From Acidobacteriota bacterium (GTDB lineage: Bacteria > Acidobacteriota > Terriglobia > Terriglobales > Acidobacteriaceae), in NCBI GenBank assembly GCA_021781495.1, contig JAJXWS010000005.1:1-64000 (forward strand): a DNA stretch of 64,000 bases, given 5' to 3'. A program made the translations under genes and the position numbers. This document shows positions 20,901-31,300 of the stretch, one piece after another (the stretch's first letter is position 1; every line of letters starts with the position of its first letter). The notes beneath the pieces are model-generated. The model was given only the letters and a program-made list of their open reading frames with translations, was not told the origin of the DNA and did not search any database.

Positions 20901-22271
20901 CTACTGCGGCTGACTGGCGGCAGCGGACGGCGTGTCTGAAGGAGCTGCGGGGGCGGGAACGGGGGCCGTGGCAGGCGCGGTTGCAGGCTGCGTTGCCGGT
21001 TGCTGCGTGGCGGGCGCGGTGGTGCCGGACTGTCCCTTTGACGCGTCCTTTGACTGGTCCTTTGGTTGGTCTGCGGGCTTTTCTTTCGGGAACTGCACGG
21101 GCTTCATGACTCCAACACGCTGATTGTCCGTGGGCAGCTTTTCCCCAGGGTTACGCAGGCTGGGCGGGGCGGCTGCCGATTGCGTGTTGGGGTCGCGCTG
21201 GACGTCGCCGAGCTGGATGGTGCGCGGCGCGGCGGTGGCTTCCAACGGGGTTCCATCGGTACGCATCAGGCCTTCGACTTCGTCGTTGGTGAAGACCTCA
21301 ACCGGCTTGCCGACCTTGGCAATTTCAAGCCCGATGACGCGGTTGCCGTTGATTTTGACGAAGTCGACATCCTCGGGCGGCTTGCCGTAGATCCAGACTT
21401 CGATGGGCATCTGCCCGACCATCTCGCGGACCTTGCGCTCGGGGCGGCCTTTGGCGAAGAGCACCATGTCTGTGCTCATGCCGACTAGGACGTTGTGCTC
21501 GAGTATGGCGGCCTTGAGCCGGGGAGGAAGCGTGTCTGTGTATGCCTGCAGTGGCGTCTTGACGCCGAAGGAGATGAGAGGTGCGAGAAGCGCCTGCACG
21601 TCTTTGCCGGTGAGGTCGGGAATGTAGTTGGGAAAGACGAGCGTCAGGCGGGCGCCGGTGGGATCGGGATCGTCAGTCTGCACGACGGGGTTGAGCATGG
21701 GGCCGGCTCCGATCTCAACGTGACGCAGAAAGCGATGCTTGCGGTCTGGGCCGCCATTGAGCTGGAAGATGATGCGGGAGCCATCGACCTTAACGTCGGT
21801 AATCACGACACGATCGCCGGGCTGGGCGCAGATGCCTTTGGCGGTAACCATGGAGAGGTAGCCCTCACCGGCGGGGTCGAGCTTGCCATTGGCGACGAGC
21901 GTGAGCCCCTTGCGTCCGCGCGGCATGGGACGCATGGCAAAGCCCTGCTCCGACTGCAAGGCGCGGATGAGCGCCTGGCGGCCGCGGGCGTCGAGGCGCG
22001 TTTTGCTGAGGGTTACGCTGGTGGGCTGGATCTGCGCGAAACGCCGGTCGACGTAGGCCGGAGAGGGCTTATTGTCTGCGGTTGCGTTGCCGTTACGGTC
22101 AATCGTGATGACCTGGGAGAAGCCGCCAGCCGCGCAGGAGAGCAGGATCAGTGCAAGCACGGCCCGCACACCGTTCCCGAGAGAACGCTGAACCGGTGCC
22201 GTGGAAACTCGACGTTGCTCCTGGTGCGCACAGACAATGCTTTTCATGGGACCCTCCCATGGTTGTCTCAA
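20901..22271 (-). CDS. secreted protein of unknown function with Pro/Ala/Thr-rich C-terminal tail
   Basis: 456-aa ORF, signal-like segment VRAVLALILLSCAAGGFSQ; tail ATQQPATQPATAPATAPVPAPAAP; start may be M at residue 9. Confidence 0.65.
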   Translation of the reverse strand: MRQPWEGPMKSIVCAHQEQRRVSTAPVQRSLGNGVRAVLALILLSCAAGGFSQVITIDRNGNATADNKPSPAYVDRRFAQIQPTSVTLSKTRLDARGRQALIRALQSEQGFAMRPMPRGRKGLTLVANGKLDPAGEGYLSMVTAKGICAQPGDRVVITDVKVDGSRIIFQLNGGPDRKHRFLRHVEIGAGPMLNPVVQTDDPDPTGARLTLVFPNYIPDLTGKDVQALLAPLISFGVKTPLQAYTDTLPPRLKAAILEHNVLVGMSTDMVLFAKGRPERKVREMVGQMPIEVWIYGKPPEDVDFVKINGNRVIGLEIAKVGKPVEVFTNDEVEGLMRTDGTPLEATAAPRTIQLGDVQRDPNTQSAAAPPSLRNPGEKLPTDNQRVGVMKPVQFPKEKPADQPKDQSKDASKGQSGTTAPATQQPATQPATAPATAPVPAPAAPSDTPSAAASQPQ

Positions 22272-22377
22272 GCATCTCGCAAAAGGAAGTTCGCATCAAG
22301 GGGTGGGGTCACTTCCCTTTTGAGCGGGCGGAAAAGGACGAGGGCAGAACGGACGATATCAACGCGATCAACGCTGG

Positions 22378-23403
22378 CTAGGACGCGGGTGGTTCGTCGG
22401 CCGGCTTTTCAGGGGCGGGCACTGGAGTTGCCGCGGGAATGATCTGCACAAGAGATGGTGCCGCCGGCTCGGCGCTGCCCATGGCGGCCTGATGCTGGCG
22501 CTGCGCTGCGGGCTCCAGATCGACGGCGATTCCGCCGGGGACGATCACCGGGGCGTTGTAGCGGAAATCGAGGTCGCGCGTGAGCCGGTAGACGAGGGGC
22601 AATGCTGCGAGGAAAACAAGAAAGGATATCCAGGTACCGTCGAGCCCGAAGCCGCCGCCAGTCAGCCAGAAAGGCCCCATGGGGTCGCCTTCCACGACGG
22701 AGGAGTGGCTGTTGACTCCGCTGACCGCGAGGCCAAAGAGGAGGGCACGACTGGCCTTCCAGCCAAAGTTGAGCCCCCAACTGAGCCAGAGCGCGCGGGT
22801 ACGCAGGTAGGCCAGCGAGAGCACCAGGCTGAACACGATGGACACGGCGAGGCTGGCGTGGCTGGCGCCGGGCAGCATGGCCTGCACGATGGCATACAAA
22901 AGGGCAAAACCAAGCGAGCCACCGATGGGGCCCATGGCCTTTACGAACCGCTGAAATGCATAGCCGCGAAAGGCGACCTCTTCGGCCATCACGGCGAGCG
23001 CGAAAAAGACGGTGTCCGCGAGGAGCCAGCCCCACGATGTGAGCTGAAGCGAAAGCACGGTGGCGATTCCGCCGACGAAGGTCATGGGCAGGACGCAGAC
23101 CACGGCGATTGCCCAACCGAGGGCGAGCCCGAGACCGGCCTCGCGCAGGAAACCGGGACGCAGCGGAAGTCCCTGCTCGCGAATGGCGTGCTGCTGGCCA
23201 TCAAAGAACGAACCGAAGACAGCGTAGCCAACCACAAGCAGAAAGAGCAGCATGGCCTGCTCCAGCAGCGGCGACCATGCATCGCTGGCCAGACCGGTGG
23301 CGCTGTGGTGCGCTACGGACCGCGCTACGAAGTAAAAGAGAACGGCGACAAGGAACTCAAGGTAGGCACGAAACCTGCCGCCCGAGCTCTGCGGTTCACT
23401 CAT
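22378..23403 (-). CDS. CPBP-family intramembrane glutamic endopeptidase (CAAX/Abi)
   Basis: Multi-TM; EEVAFRGYAFQRF motif. Confidence 0.85.
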   Translation of the reverse strand: MSEPQSSGGRFRAYLEFLVAVLFYFVARSVAHHSATGLASDAWSPLLEQAMLLFLLVVGYAVFGSFFDGQQHAIREQGLPLRPGFLREAGLGLALGWAIAVVCVLPMTFVGGIATVLSLQLTSWGWLLADTVFFALAVMAEEVAFRGYAFQRFVKAMGPIGGSLGFALLYAIVQAMLPGASHASLAVSIVFSLVLSLAYLRTRALWLSWGLNFGWKASRALLFGLAVSGVNSHSSVVEGDPMGPFWLTGGGFGLDGTWISFLVFLAALPLVYRLTRDLDFRYNAPVIVPGGIAVDLEPAAQRQHQAAMGSAEPAAPSLVQIIPAATPVPAPEKPADEPPAS

Positions 23404-23479
23404 CGGCTACTCCTGACTGCAGGCTCCTGTTGCGAATCGTTTTGGCATCGCTATGCCGCGCGTCGTCCTGGTGGACCTT

Positions 23480-23521
23480 TGGATAAGCCACCAGAGCTAA
23501 TGGATAAGCCACCAGAGCTAA
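23480..23521. repeat. perfect 21-bp tandem duplication at accA 3' end
   Basis: TGGATAAGCCACCAGAGCTAA x2. Confidence 0.95.
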
Positions 23522-24363
23522 CCTTCTGTATAAAACTGCGCGATCTTGCGGAATTTTTCCTGACGGGTGGCAACGAGCGTATCAACGGGCAGTGCGCTCA
23601 AGTCTGCGAGATGCCTGGAGAGCACGGCGCTGAGGGTTTCCGCGGTTGCGACGGGATCCGAATGCGCTCCGCCGGGCGGCTCGGGGACGATCTCATCCAC
23701 GCAGCCGAGCGCGGCCACCTCAGGCGCGGCGATGCGCATGGCCTCCGCTGCCTGCTGCTTGAATGCGGCATCGCGCCACATGATGGCAGCGCAGGACTCC
23801 GGCGTAATGACGAAGTAGAGCGCGTTCTCCAGAATGAGCACGCGGTCACTGACGGCGAGCGCGAGAGCTCCGCCTGAACCACCCTCGCCGCTGATGACGG
23901 AGATGGTGGGAACGCGCAGGCGCGACATCTCCAGGATGTTGCGGGCGATGGCCTCGGCCTGACCGCGCTCTTCTGCTCCCAGACCGGGGAAGGCGCCGGG
24001 GAGATCAATAAAGCTGATGATGGGACGGCCGAACTTTTCGGCAATCTTCATGCAGCGAAGGGCCTTGCGATAGCCCTCGGGGTTGGGCATGCCGAAGTTG
24101 CGGCGGACACGCTCTTTGGTGGTGCCGCCCTTGCGGTTCCCGACGACCATGACCTCAGTGGCGCCGAGACGCGCCATACCGCAGGCCACGGCCTCGTCGT
24201 CAGCATAGGCGCGGTCGCCGTGAATCTCGCTGAAGTCCGTGAAGATTCGCCCGATCAAGTCCATAGGGTACGGCCGCTGGGGATGACGCGCCCTCTCGAT
24301 TCTGCTCCACGCAGGCGAAACGGCCTGCACCTCCGGGGAACTTGCTGTCAGCTGTTCGCTCAT
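23518..24363 (-). CDS. accA: acetyl-CoA carboxylase carboxyltransferase subunit alpha
   Basis: HPQRPYPMDLIGRIFTDFSEIHGDRAYADDEAVACGMARL, GRPIISFIDLPGAFPGLGAEERGQAEAIA; M at 24363. Confidence 0.96.
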   Translation of the reverse strand: MSEQLTASSPEVQAVSPAWSRIERARHPQRPYPMDLIGRIFTDFSEIHGDRAYADDEAVACGMARLGATEVMVVGNRKGGTTKERVRRNFGMPNPEGYRKALRCMKIAEKFGRPIISFIDLPGAFPGLGAEERGQAEAIARNILEMSRLRVPTISVISGEGGSGGALALAVSDRVLILENALYFVITPESCAAIMWRDAAFKQQAAEAMRIAAPEVAALGCVDEIVPEPPGGAHSDPVATAETLSAVLSRHLADLSALPVDTLVATRQEKFRKIAQFYTEG

Positions 24364-24606
24364 CGCTACCTGGCTTGGCACCGGATGGGTTCCAAGACAG
24401 AGGGAACCGGCCGGTGGCACAACAGTGATTCTACGGTTCCCGGGCGCTTGCGACAAATCGGAATCAGGAGAGGTACCGATTTGGACAGGGACTCGGACCG
24501 GGAGAGACGCAATGGCAGACGGCAACGGTCAGCTAACTGAGGGATAGTATAGTTTTCCTAAATCGCCGCATGCGCGATTCAAAACCCATCTGAACAAAGA
24601 GGGAAC

Positions 24607-26409
24607 ATGTCCACAAATCGCAGAGAGTTTGTTGCTCTTGGCTCCCTGGGCCTGATGGGGGCGGCGATGCCCGCGCAGGCCGCGCAGACACCGGAAGCTC
24701 CGAAGCAGACGCCGCCGGGCGCGCCGCCTGTATTGGAAACACAGCCCGGCGCTGGGCCGGAGGTGCAGGCAGCGACGTTTCAGGATGCAGAGAAGCTGGT
24801 TCAGGTGGAGATGACCGAGGCTTACCGGAAGCAGGCCGCGGGCAACTGGCGGATGCAGATGGCGCCGCTGTATGAGCGCCGCGTGGGACCGCGCAAGGTG
24901 GAGCTGGAAGACACGCTGGCACCGGCCACGCAATGGAATCCTTCCCTGCCCGGCATAACGGCGGGATCGGCGAAGAACGAGTTTATTCGCAGTGCGGATC
25001 CGCATGCTCCGCTGCCGGCCAATGAGGAGGACATTGCCTTTGCCACGGTGGCGCAGCTTTCGCGCTGGATTGAGAGCCGGCAACTGACGTCAGAGCGGCT
25101 GACGGAGATCTACTTGCGGCGGATTGAGCGCTTTGACGACAAGCTGCACAGCGTGATCACGCTGACGCGCGACCACGCGCTGGCACAGGCTCGCGCAGCC
25201 GACAGGGAGATTGCCGCAGGACACTATCGCGGGCCGCTGCACGGCATTCCGTGGGGAGCCAAAGACCTGCTGGATACGGCGGGGATTCCAACGACGTACG
25301 GCGCGGAGCCGTATCGCAATCGCGTACCGGCAGCGGACAGCGTGGTGGTGGAACGGCTGAATGCGGCGGGAGCCGTGCTGCTGGCCAAGCTGAGCATGGG
25401 CGCGCTGGCGCTGAACGACGTGTGGTTCGGCGGGCAGACGCGTAACCCGTGGCTGACGGAGGAGGGATCGTCAGGATCGAGCGCGGGACCGGGAGCGGCG
25501 ACTGCGGCAGGGCTGGTGGCCTTTTCCATTGGCAGCGAAACAGAGGGCAGCATTACAAGCCCGTCTGTGCGGTGCGGGTTGACGGGACTGCGGCCCACGT
25601 TTGGACGCGTGCCGCGCAGCGGAGCCATGACGCTCTGCTGGTCCCTGGACAAGCTGGGACCGATGACGCGCGGCGTGGAAGACACGATGCTGGTGTTGCA
25701 GGCGATTACTGGGCCGGATGCAGGAGACCTGGCAAGCGTGCCGTGCTCGCTTGACTTCCGCGCTACGACGGGTGTGGCAGGGTTGCGCGTGGGGTATTTT
25801 CCGGCGTGGATGAAGGAAAGTCCGGCGACCGAGGTGGATCGTGCCGCGCTGGAGACCGTAAAGCGGCTGGGGATGACTCCGGTGGAGGTTGCCCTGCCGG
25901 ACTGGCCGTATGACTCGCTGAACCTGATCCTGTTTGCCGAGTCGGCGGCGGCGTTTGAGGAGCTGACGCTAAGCCGCAAGGTGGACGAGCTGAAGATGCA
26001 GACCCCGGATGCCTGGCCCAACACGTTCCGGCAGTCGCGTTTTCTTTCGGCGGTGGACTTTGTGCAGGCTGACCGCTTCCGGCGCAAGGTGGCCGAGCAG
26101 ATGGCAAAGCTGATGGCCAGCGTGGATCTGCTGCTGGTTCCCTCTTTACGCGATGAGATGCTGGTGATCACGAACTACACGGGGCACCCTTCCCTTACAT
26201 TGCGCGCCGGGTTTGTGGAGGTGACGGAGATTCGCAGCGACTGGGCGCCGGACGCGAATCCAGCATCCAAGAAGCTCCCCGCTCCGCGGCGGGTTCCGCA
26301 TGGCGTAACGCTGATTGGACGCCTGTTCGACGAGGGACGGCTTGCGGAGGTGGGCCTGGCGCTGGAGCGGGCGTTTGGCGTGGCCGCCGCACGGCCTTCT
26401 GGCTTTTAA
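24607..26409 (+). CDS. amidase-signature-family protein, possible Tat/signal sequence
   Basis: RREFVALGSLGLMGAAMPAQAA N-terminus; GAKDLLDTAG, EEGSSGSSAGPGAATAAG, GSETEGSITSPS amidase signature. Confidence 0.9.
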   Translation: MSTNRREFVALGSLGLMGAAMPAQAAQTPEAPKQTPPGAPPVLETQPGAGPEVQAATFQDAEKLVQVEMTEAYRKQAAGNWRMQMAPLYERRVGPRKVELEDTLAPATQWNPSLPGITAGSAKNEFIRSADPHAPLPANEEDIAFATVAQLSRWIESRQLTSERLTEIYLRRIERFDDKLHSVITLTRDHALAQARAADREIAAGHYRGPLHGIPWGAKDLLDTAGIPTTYGAEPYRNRVPAADSVVVERLNAAGAVLLAKLSMGALALNDVWFGGQTRNPWLTEEGSSGSSAGPGAATAAGLVAFSIGSETEGSITSPSVRCGLTGLRPTFGRVPRSGAMTLCWSLDKLGPMTRGVEDTMLVLQAITGPDAGDLASVPCSLDFRATTGVAGLRVGYFPAWMKESPATEVDRAALETVKRLGMTPVEVALPDWPYDSLNLILFAESAAAFEELTLSRKVDELKMQTPDAWPNTFRQSRFLSAVDFVQADRFRRKVAEQMAKLMASVDLLLVPSLRDEMLVITNYTGHPSLTLRAGFVEVTEIRSDWAPDANPASKKLPAPRRVPHGVTLIGRLFDEGRLAEVGLALERAFGVAAARPSGF

Positions 26410-26435
26410 AGCGGGTGAGATGCTGCGATGAAGAG

Positions 26436-26480
26436 AAAAAGTCAGGGCCGCTGCGCAATGCGTGGCGGCCCTGACTTTTT
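26436..26480. terminator. bidirectional terminator between convergent amidase and oxidoreductase genes
   Basis: AAAAAGTCAGGGCCGC-N13-GCGGCCCTGACTTTTT, 16-bp perfect stem. Confidence 0.93.
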
Positions 26481-26515
26481 GCTGACTGAAGCTGCGAAGT
26501 ACACGCGGTTAATGC

Positions 26516-27889
26516 TTAATCCGCGGGCGAGAGCTGGACCTCCTCGGCCTCCTTCTTTTGTCCAGTGATGGCCGCGAACATGTCGGCATTGTCACTGAAC
26601 TTGAAGGAAGGAAGCTGGCGGGCCTGCGCTTCGCGCGCTTCGGCCTTGCCGAGCAGGGCCAGATCGGCCTTGGTGACGGGCGTGAGCCCTTTGGCCTGCA
26701 GGCGTTCAAGAACCTGCCGGCTGCTGATGGTTTGCGAATCGGGCTGATCCTTGACGAACTCCACTGCCTTGGCTGCGCCGGACTCGCCATCGTGCCGTGC
26801 GATTCCAGCCAGGCCGGTGCTGGCTTTGCGCGCCCAGCCGACAACATAACAGCCGGGAAGCGCGCTGGCGGTCTGCGCGTCCCAGACGGCGAAGTGGGGC
26901 TCTGCCGCGGAACCTGTGGCGGGCTCTGTAGCGTAGCCATCCGGACCCATGGGCAGGCCGATGTGCGCGTCGTGCTTGTCCCCGATGGCGAAGATGAGCG
27001 TGTCCACATCGAGGATGGACCGCGCAGACGTGGACACCGCAGACGTGCTGCCGTCTGCCTTGAGCACCAGGTCGTTCTCGGCCACCTCAAGGTGCGCGAT
27101 GCGACCGGAGGCATCCGGAAGAATGGCCGTGGGCGAGGACAGGAAGCGGAACGAGAGACGAGGAGCGATGGAGACAAAGTCGGGACTCTTCATGCGACGG
27201 AAGTGCTCTTCGAAGAGCTTTTCCGCGGAGACGTCCTGATTGCAGCGGGCACAACGCTCGCGCACGCGCTCCAACTCGGCAACGAGCTCCGGCTTGGAGA
27301 TGTGCTGCTCAACGTAGTCGATCTCCTTTTCGTCGAACTTGACCTCAACGGGACCACGGCGTGCAACGATGGTGACACTTTCGGCAGCGTGCGCGGGATC
27401 GTCGCGGAGGAGCCAGTGGGCGATGTCGATGGCGACGTTGCCGACGCCCACGATGGCGACATGCTTGCCAGTGGAGAAGTCCATGGTGGCAAAGGGAGGC
27501 AGCCGGTTGTAGTGGTAGACAAAGTCCTTGGCCGCGTAAACGCCCTTTGCGTCCTCGCCGGGCAGACCGAGCTTGCGCGTTCCCTGAGCGCCGCAGGCAA
27601 AGATGATGGCCGCGGGGCGCATGGCTCGCAGCTCATCGATGGTGATGTCGTAGTCCTCACCCACCTGCACGTGGCCGAAGTAGTGCACGTTGGGCATGTC
27701 GAGCACCTGGCCGAACTGCTTGCGCAGCCCCGCCTTCATCTTTTCCTTGGTGGGGTAGATTCCGTATTCCGCGAGTCCACCGGGCTTGATATCCCGATTG
27801 AAGATAAATGCATCGTATCCAGCCATTGCGGCCTGCCGCGCGGCAAACATTCCGGCAGGGCCGGCTCCAACAACAAAGATCCCCTTCAT
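26516..27889 (-). CDS. FAD/NAD(P)-dependent oxidoreductase, ferredoxin-NADP+/adrenodoxin-reductase-like
   Basis: MKGIFVVGAGPAGMFAARQAAMAGYDAFIF; VAIVGVGNVAIDIAHWLLR; GCYVVGWARKASTGLAG. Confidence 0.85.
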   Translation of the reverse strand: MKGIFVVGAGPAGMFAARQAAMAGYDAFIFNRDIKPGGLAEYGIYPTKEKMKAGLRKQFGQVLDMPNVHYFGHVQVGEDYDITIDELRAMRPAAIIFACGAQGTRKLGLPGEDAKGVYAAKDFVYHYNRLPPFATMDFSTGKHVAIVGVGNVAIDIAHWLLRDDPAHAAESVTIVARRGPVEVKFDEKEIDYVEQHISKPELVAELERVRERCARCNQDVSAEKLFEEHFRRMKSPDFVSIAPRLSFRFLSSPTAILPDASGRIAHLEVAENDLVLKADGSTSAVSTSARSILDVDTLIFAIGDKHDAHIGLPMGPDGYATEPATGSAAEPHFAVWDAQTASALPGCYVVGWARKASTGLAGIARHDGESGAAKAVEFVKDQPDSQTISSRQVLERLQAKGLTPVTKADLALLGKAEAREAQARQLPSFKFSDNADMFAAITGQKKEAEEVQLSPAD

Positions 27890-28300
27890 GCAACACCTCA
27901 GATTGCATTCAAAAACTTGGCGCCGGCACAGCAGCCGGCACATATGTGCTGATCGACAGGCCATGCCCACTGCGATTGGGGCATGACAGGCTTATGAGAT
28001 GGGAGACCGGGAACAACCATACATATACTTGGACGGCGTAACACGGAAGGCAGCATCAATCGATCCGTCCTCAATTCTGAACCGCCCTGCAACCGGTCGA
28101 GCTGATTCGAGAGCATCTGCGCCACGCGCTCTGCCAAACAAAAATGCAGGCTGAAACGCGGTGGCACAGACCTCCCGGGATGGACAACCACTTCCGGCAG
28201 AAGGGTCCGACGGGAACAATCCACCCTGGCCATAACGATTGGATGTGCTTTGGGTCACACGAGTTCGTGATGCCCGCTACCTCCTGGCATGCAACAGCGC

Positions 28301-31300
28301 TCATCCCTCCTCGATATCCGACTGGCCGGCCATGGACTCCACGGCGCTAACGGATTGAGCGGAAGCGACTTCCCCCTCCACTTCCTCCTTATCTGCGGGG
28401 ATGGCTTCGGCCTCAGGAGCCGCGGCCTCAGGCTGCGTGTCTTCCGCGCCCAGCAGCGCATCCACACGGTAGCTGGCGGCAACGGCGGTGGCGAGGGCCT
28501 CCTCGACCGTCTTCGCCATGCGATTGGCCTCGGCACGGCTGGGAGCGGCCTCGCCGGCGAGCCGCAGCAGAGACGGCATGAGCATCCACCAGAGCAGTTC
28601 CTCATAGGGCTCGCGCACCAGGTAGTTGTGCTCGCCCGCCTGATGTACTCCGGTGAGCCAGCGAACGTCCGGATCGAGCCAGAGAGCGGGTGAAAGCGTG
28701 ACGCGCTCCTCCTCCTCCTCCTCCTCCGGCGGTTGTGGCTCAGGCGTGGTGGGCTGACGGGCTGGTTCCGCAGCCTTGGCCGCAGTAGCCGGAACTTCTT
28801 CTTCCGGTTCGGGAGTGGCTGCTTGCTGCGGTTCGGCAAGGACTCCGGCGCCGGCGAGCAGCACGACCTTGATGCGCGCAGCGGCTCGCCAGCCTTCTTC
28901 TCCCTCATCGCCCAGGGCCTGGAAGGCCTGAGCAAAGGGCTCGCGCAGGCGGAGGCGGTCAAAGAGATCCAGTGCGGCGTGGGCGGGACGCTCGGCATCG
29001 ATGGACTCGGCGAGCAACTCCAGGGCGCACCAGCCAAGAACGGGCCCCCACATGGCGGTGGCAGTGTGTTGCGGGCTGGGGCTGGGCAGCACTCGGCGGG
29101 CCGCAGCAGTCCATGGCGTGGAGAAGAGCGCCTCGACGGTGGGGATGCGCATGGCGGCGCGGAGGCGCTCGCGGAATGCGGGACCGAGCAGGCCTGGGCT
29201 GGTGGGCGCAGCGGCGGGCCGCTTTTGTCCGGAGACGCGAGAGAGATAGGCCGACTGGGCCTCTTGCAGCAGCGTTTCGCAATGCTGCCAGGCACTCTCA
29301 AAGAACTCAACGCGCTCACGATTGTGGTGGCGCTCGACTGCGACCACCGTGGCAGGCTGCTCGGCAAGGTCGCCCATGTGGCGCACGAGGTCCGGATCGA
29401 GCAGCGCCAGCAGCGCACTGTGGACGGGCTGGAGTTCCAGCTGCTCCAGCGCTTCGTCAAGGCTGGGCACACCGCGGCCATTCAACTGGTCGCAGAGGCG
29501 ATCCCATGGCTTGTCGGCGGTGGCGCGCAGTTCGCGCCAGTCGAGGAACACGTGGGACTGGTAGGCGTGGAGATCGAGCGTGAGGCCGCGCTCGGCAAGG
29601 ACATTGGCGCGGCGCAGGTACTCGAGGCCGGTGAGCGAATCGCGCCAGGCGAGGATGACGCCGGGATCGCCGGTGACGCCGAGGCCTTCCTGAATGCGGC
29701 GCTGGCGGAACTGCGCGGTGGCCTTGTCCGCATAAGCCGCGGAGAAATCGAGGGTGCCGTGCGTGGAGCCGTAGCGATTGTTGTAGATCACGAGGGCGCT
29801 GGTATTGCCCGTCCGGTTGGAGTAGGCGAAGACGTTCTCGTCCACCGCGCCGGAGGGGGTGAAGAAGTCGTAGAGCAGGAAGTTGCTGCTTTCGGCAAAG
29901 AGCCAGCGAAGCTTGAGCAAGGGTGCGATTTCACGCTGATGGCGCTCGACGAGCCACGGGTCCGGCGATTCTTCGTAGCGCGGGCGCTGGTACTCCATGC
30001 CGTACTTTTCCGTGAAGCCCTCGATCTGTCCGTGGCCGAACATGGGCAGGCCGGGGAGCGTGGACATGAGGACTGCAACGCCGAAGCACTTGTCACCCTT
30101 GCCAAACTGGTCGATGGCCGTGCGCTCATCCGGATTGCTCATGAAATTGACGTAGCGCTTCATGATGTCCGGATCGAACTCGATGGTGTTCTTGATGACG
30201 GAGCGGTACTTGGCGTTTTCCTCGTCGCGCATCATGTTCATGAAGGCGCTGTTGTAGACGCGGTGCATGCCCAGAGTGCGGACGAAGTAGCCCTCCATGA
30301 GCCAGAAGGCCTCTGCCAACAGCAGCGTGCCGGGGACTTCAGCGGCAACGCGATCGACGACCTCGCGCCAGAACTCATGGGGCATGTGCTGGTTGAACTC
30401 CGCCTGGCTCATGCTGTACTCGGCGCGCGAGGGGATGGCTCCGCTGGAGCCGGGTCCGGGGAACCAGAGGCGATGATAGTGCCGCTTGGCCAGCGTCATG
30501 GCGGCATCAAAGCGGATGACCGGGAAGAGGCGCGCCACGTGAAGAATGGTCTGGATGACCTGCTCGCGCACGGCCGGGTTCAGATAATCGAGCTGCGCGG
30601 TGTCGTTCCACGGGAAGCTGGTGCCGTCATTGCCGTGGTAGATGAAGCGCGTTTCTCCGCTGGAGCGGTCGCGGCGGCGGAAGACCACGGCGGCATCGGC
30701 CTGATCGAAGTAGTGATCCTCAATCTTGATTTCGACGCGGCCATCGCTGGAGAGATCGGGTCCTTCAAACGAGTAGGACGGATAGGGCGGGTGCTCGCGG
30801 GCGATGAACCACTCTGGATGCTCGACGACCCAGGGCGAGTCAATGCCCATGTGGTTCGGCACCATGTCGCTGGCCAGCCGGATGCCATGGCGATAGGCAC
30901 GGTCGCGGAGGTTGATGTAGGCCGCTTCTCCGCCGAGGTCGTCGGCGATGCGGTAGTCGTAGAGCGAGTAGGCGGAGGCCACGGCATCCGTGTTGCCGCA
31001 GAGCTGCTTGATGGTCCTGGAGGCGCGGCTGCGCTCCCAGACGCCGATGAGCCAGAGCGAGTTGAGGCCGCGGTCCGCAAGGGTCGCCAGCTCCTGGTCG
31101 GGAATCTCATCGAGGCGCGTGATGCTGCGGCCGTACTGACGGCTGAGCTGCGCAAGCCACACATAGGTGCTCTTGGCAATGAGGACCGTGCTGGGCATCC
31201 AGGCCGTGTCCGGACTGAATTTTTCGTACTCATGGGCGGGGTCGCCGAAGACGGGCACATCGGAACGGCTGACGATGGAGGGCCACTGCTGCTCACCACG

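Noticed and set aside
22492-23877. 461-aa plus-strand ORF spanning the CPBP and accA genes
   Set aside because: Crosses two well-supported minus-strand genes; no recognisable domain.
26558-27952. 464-aa ORF antisense to the oxidoreductase
   Set aside because: Shadow ORF; sense strand shows two Rossmann motifs.
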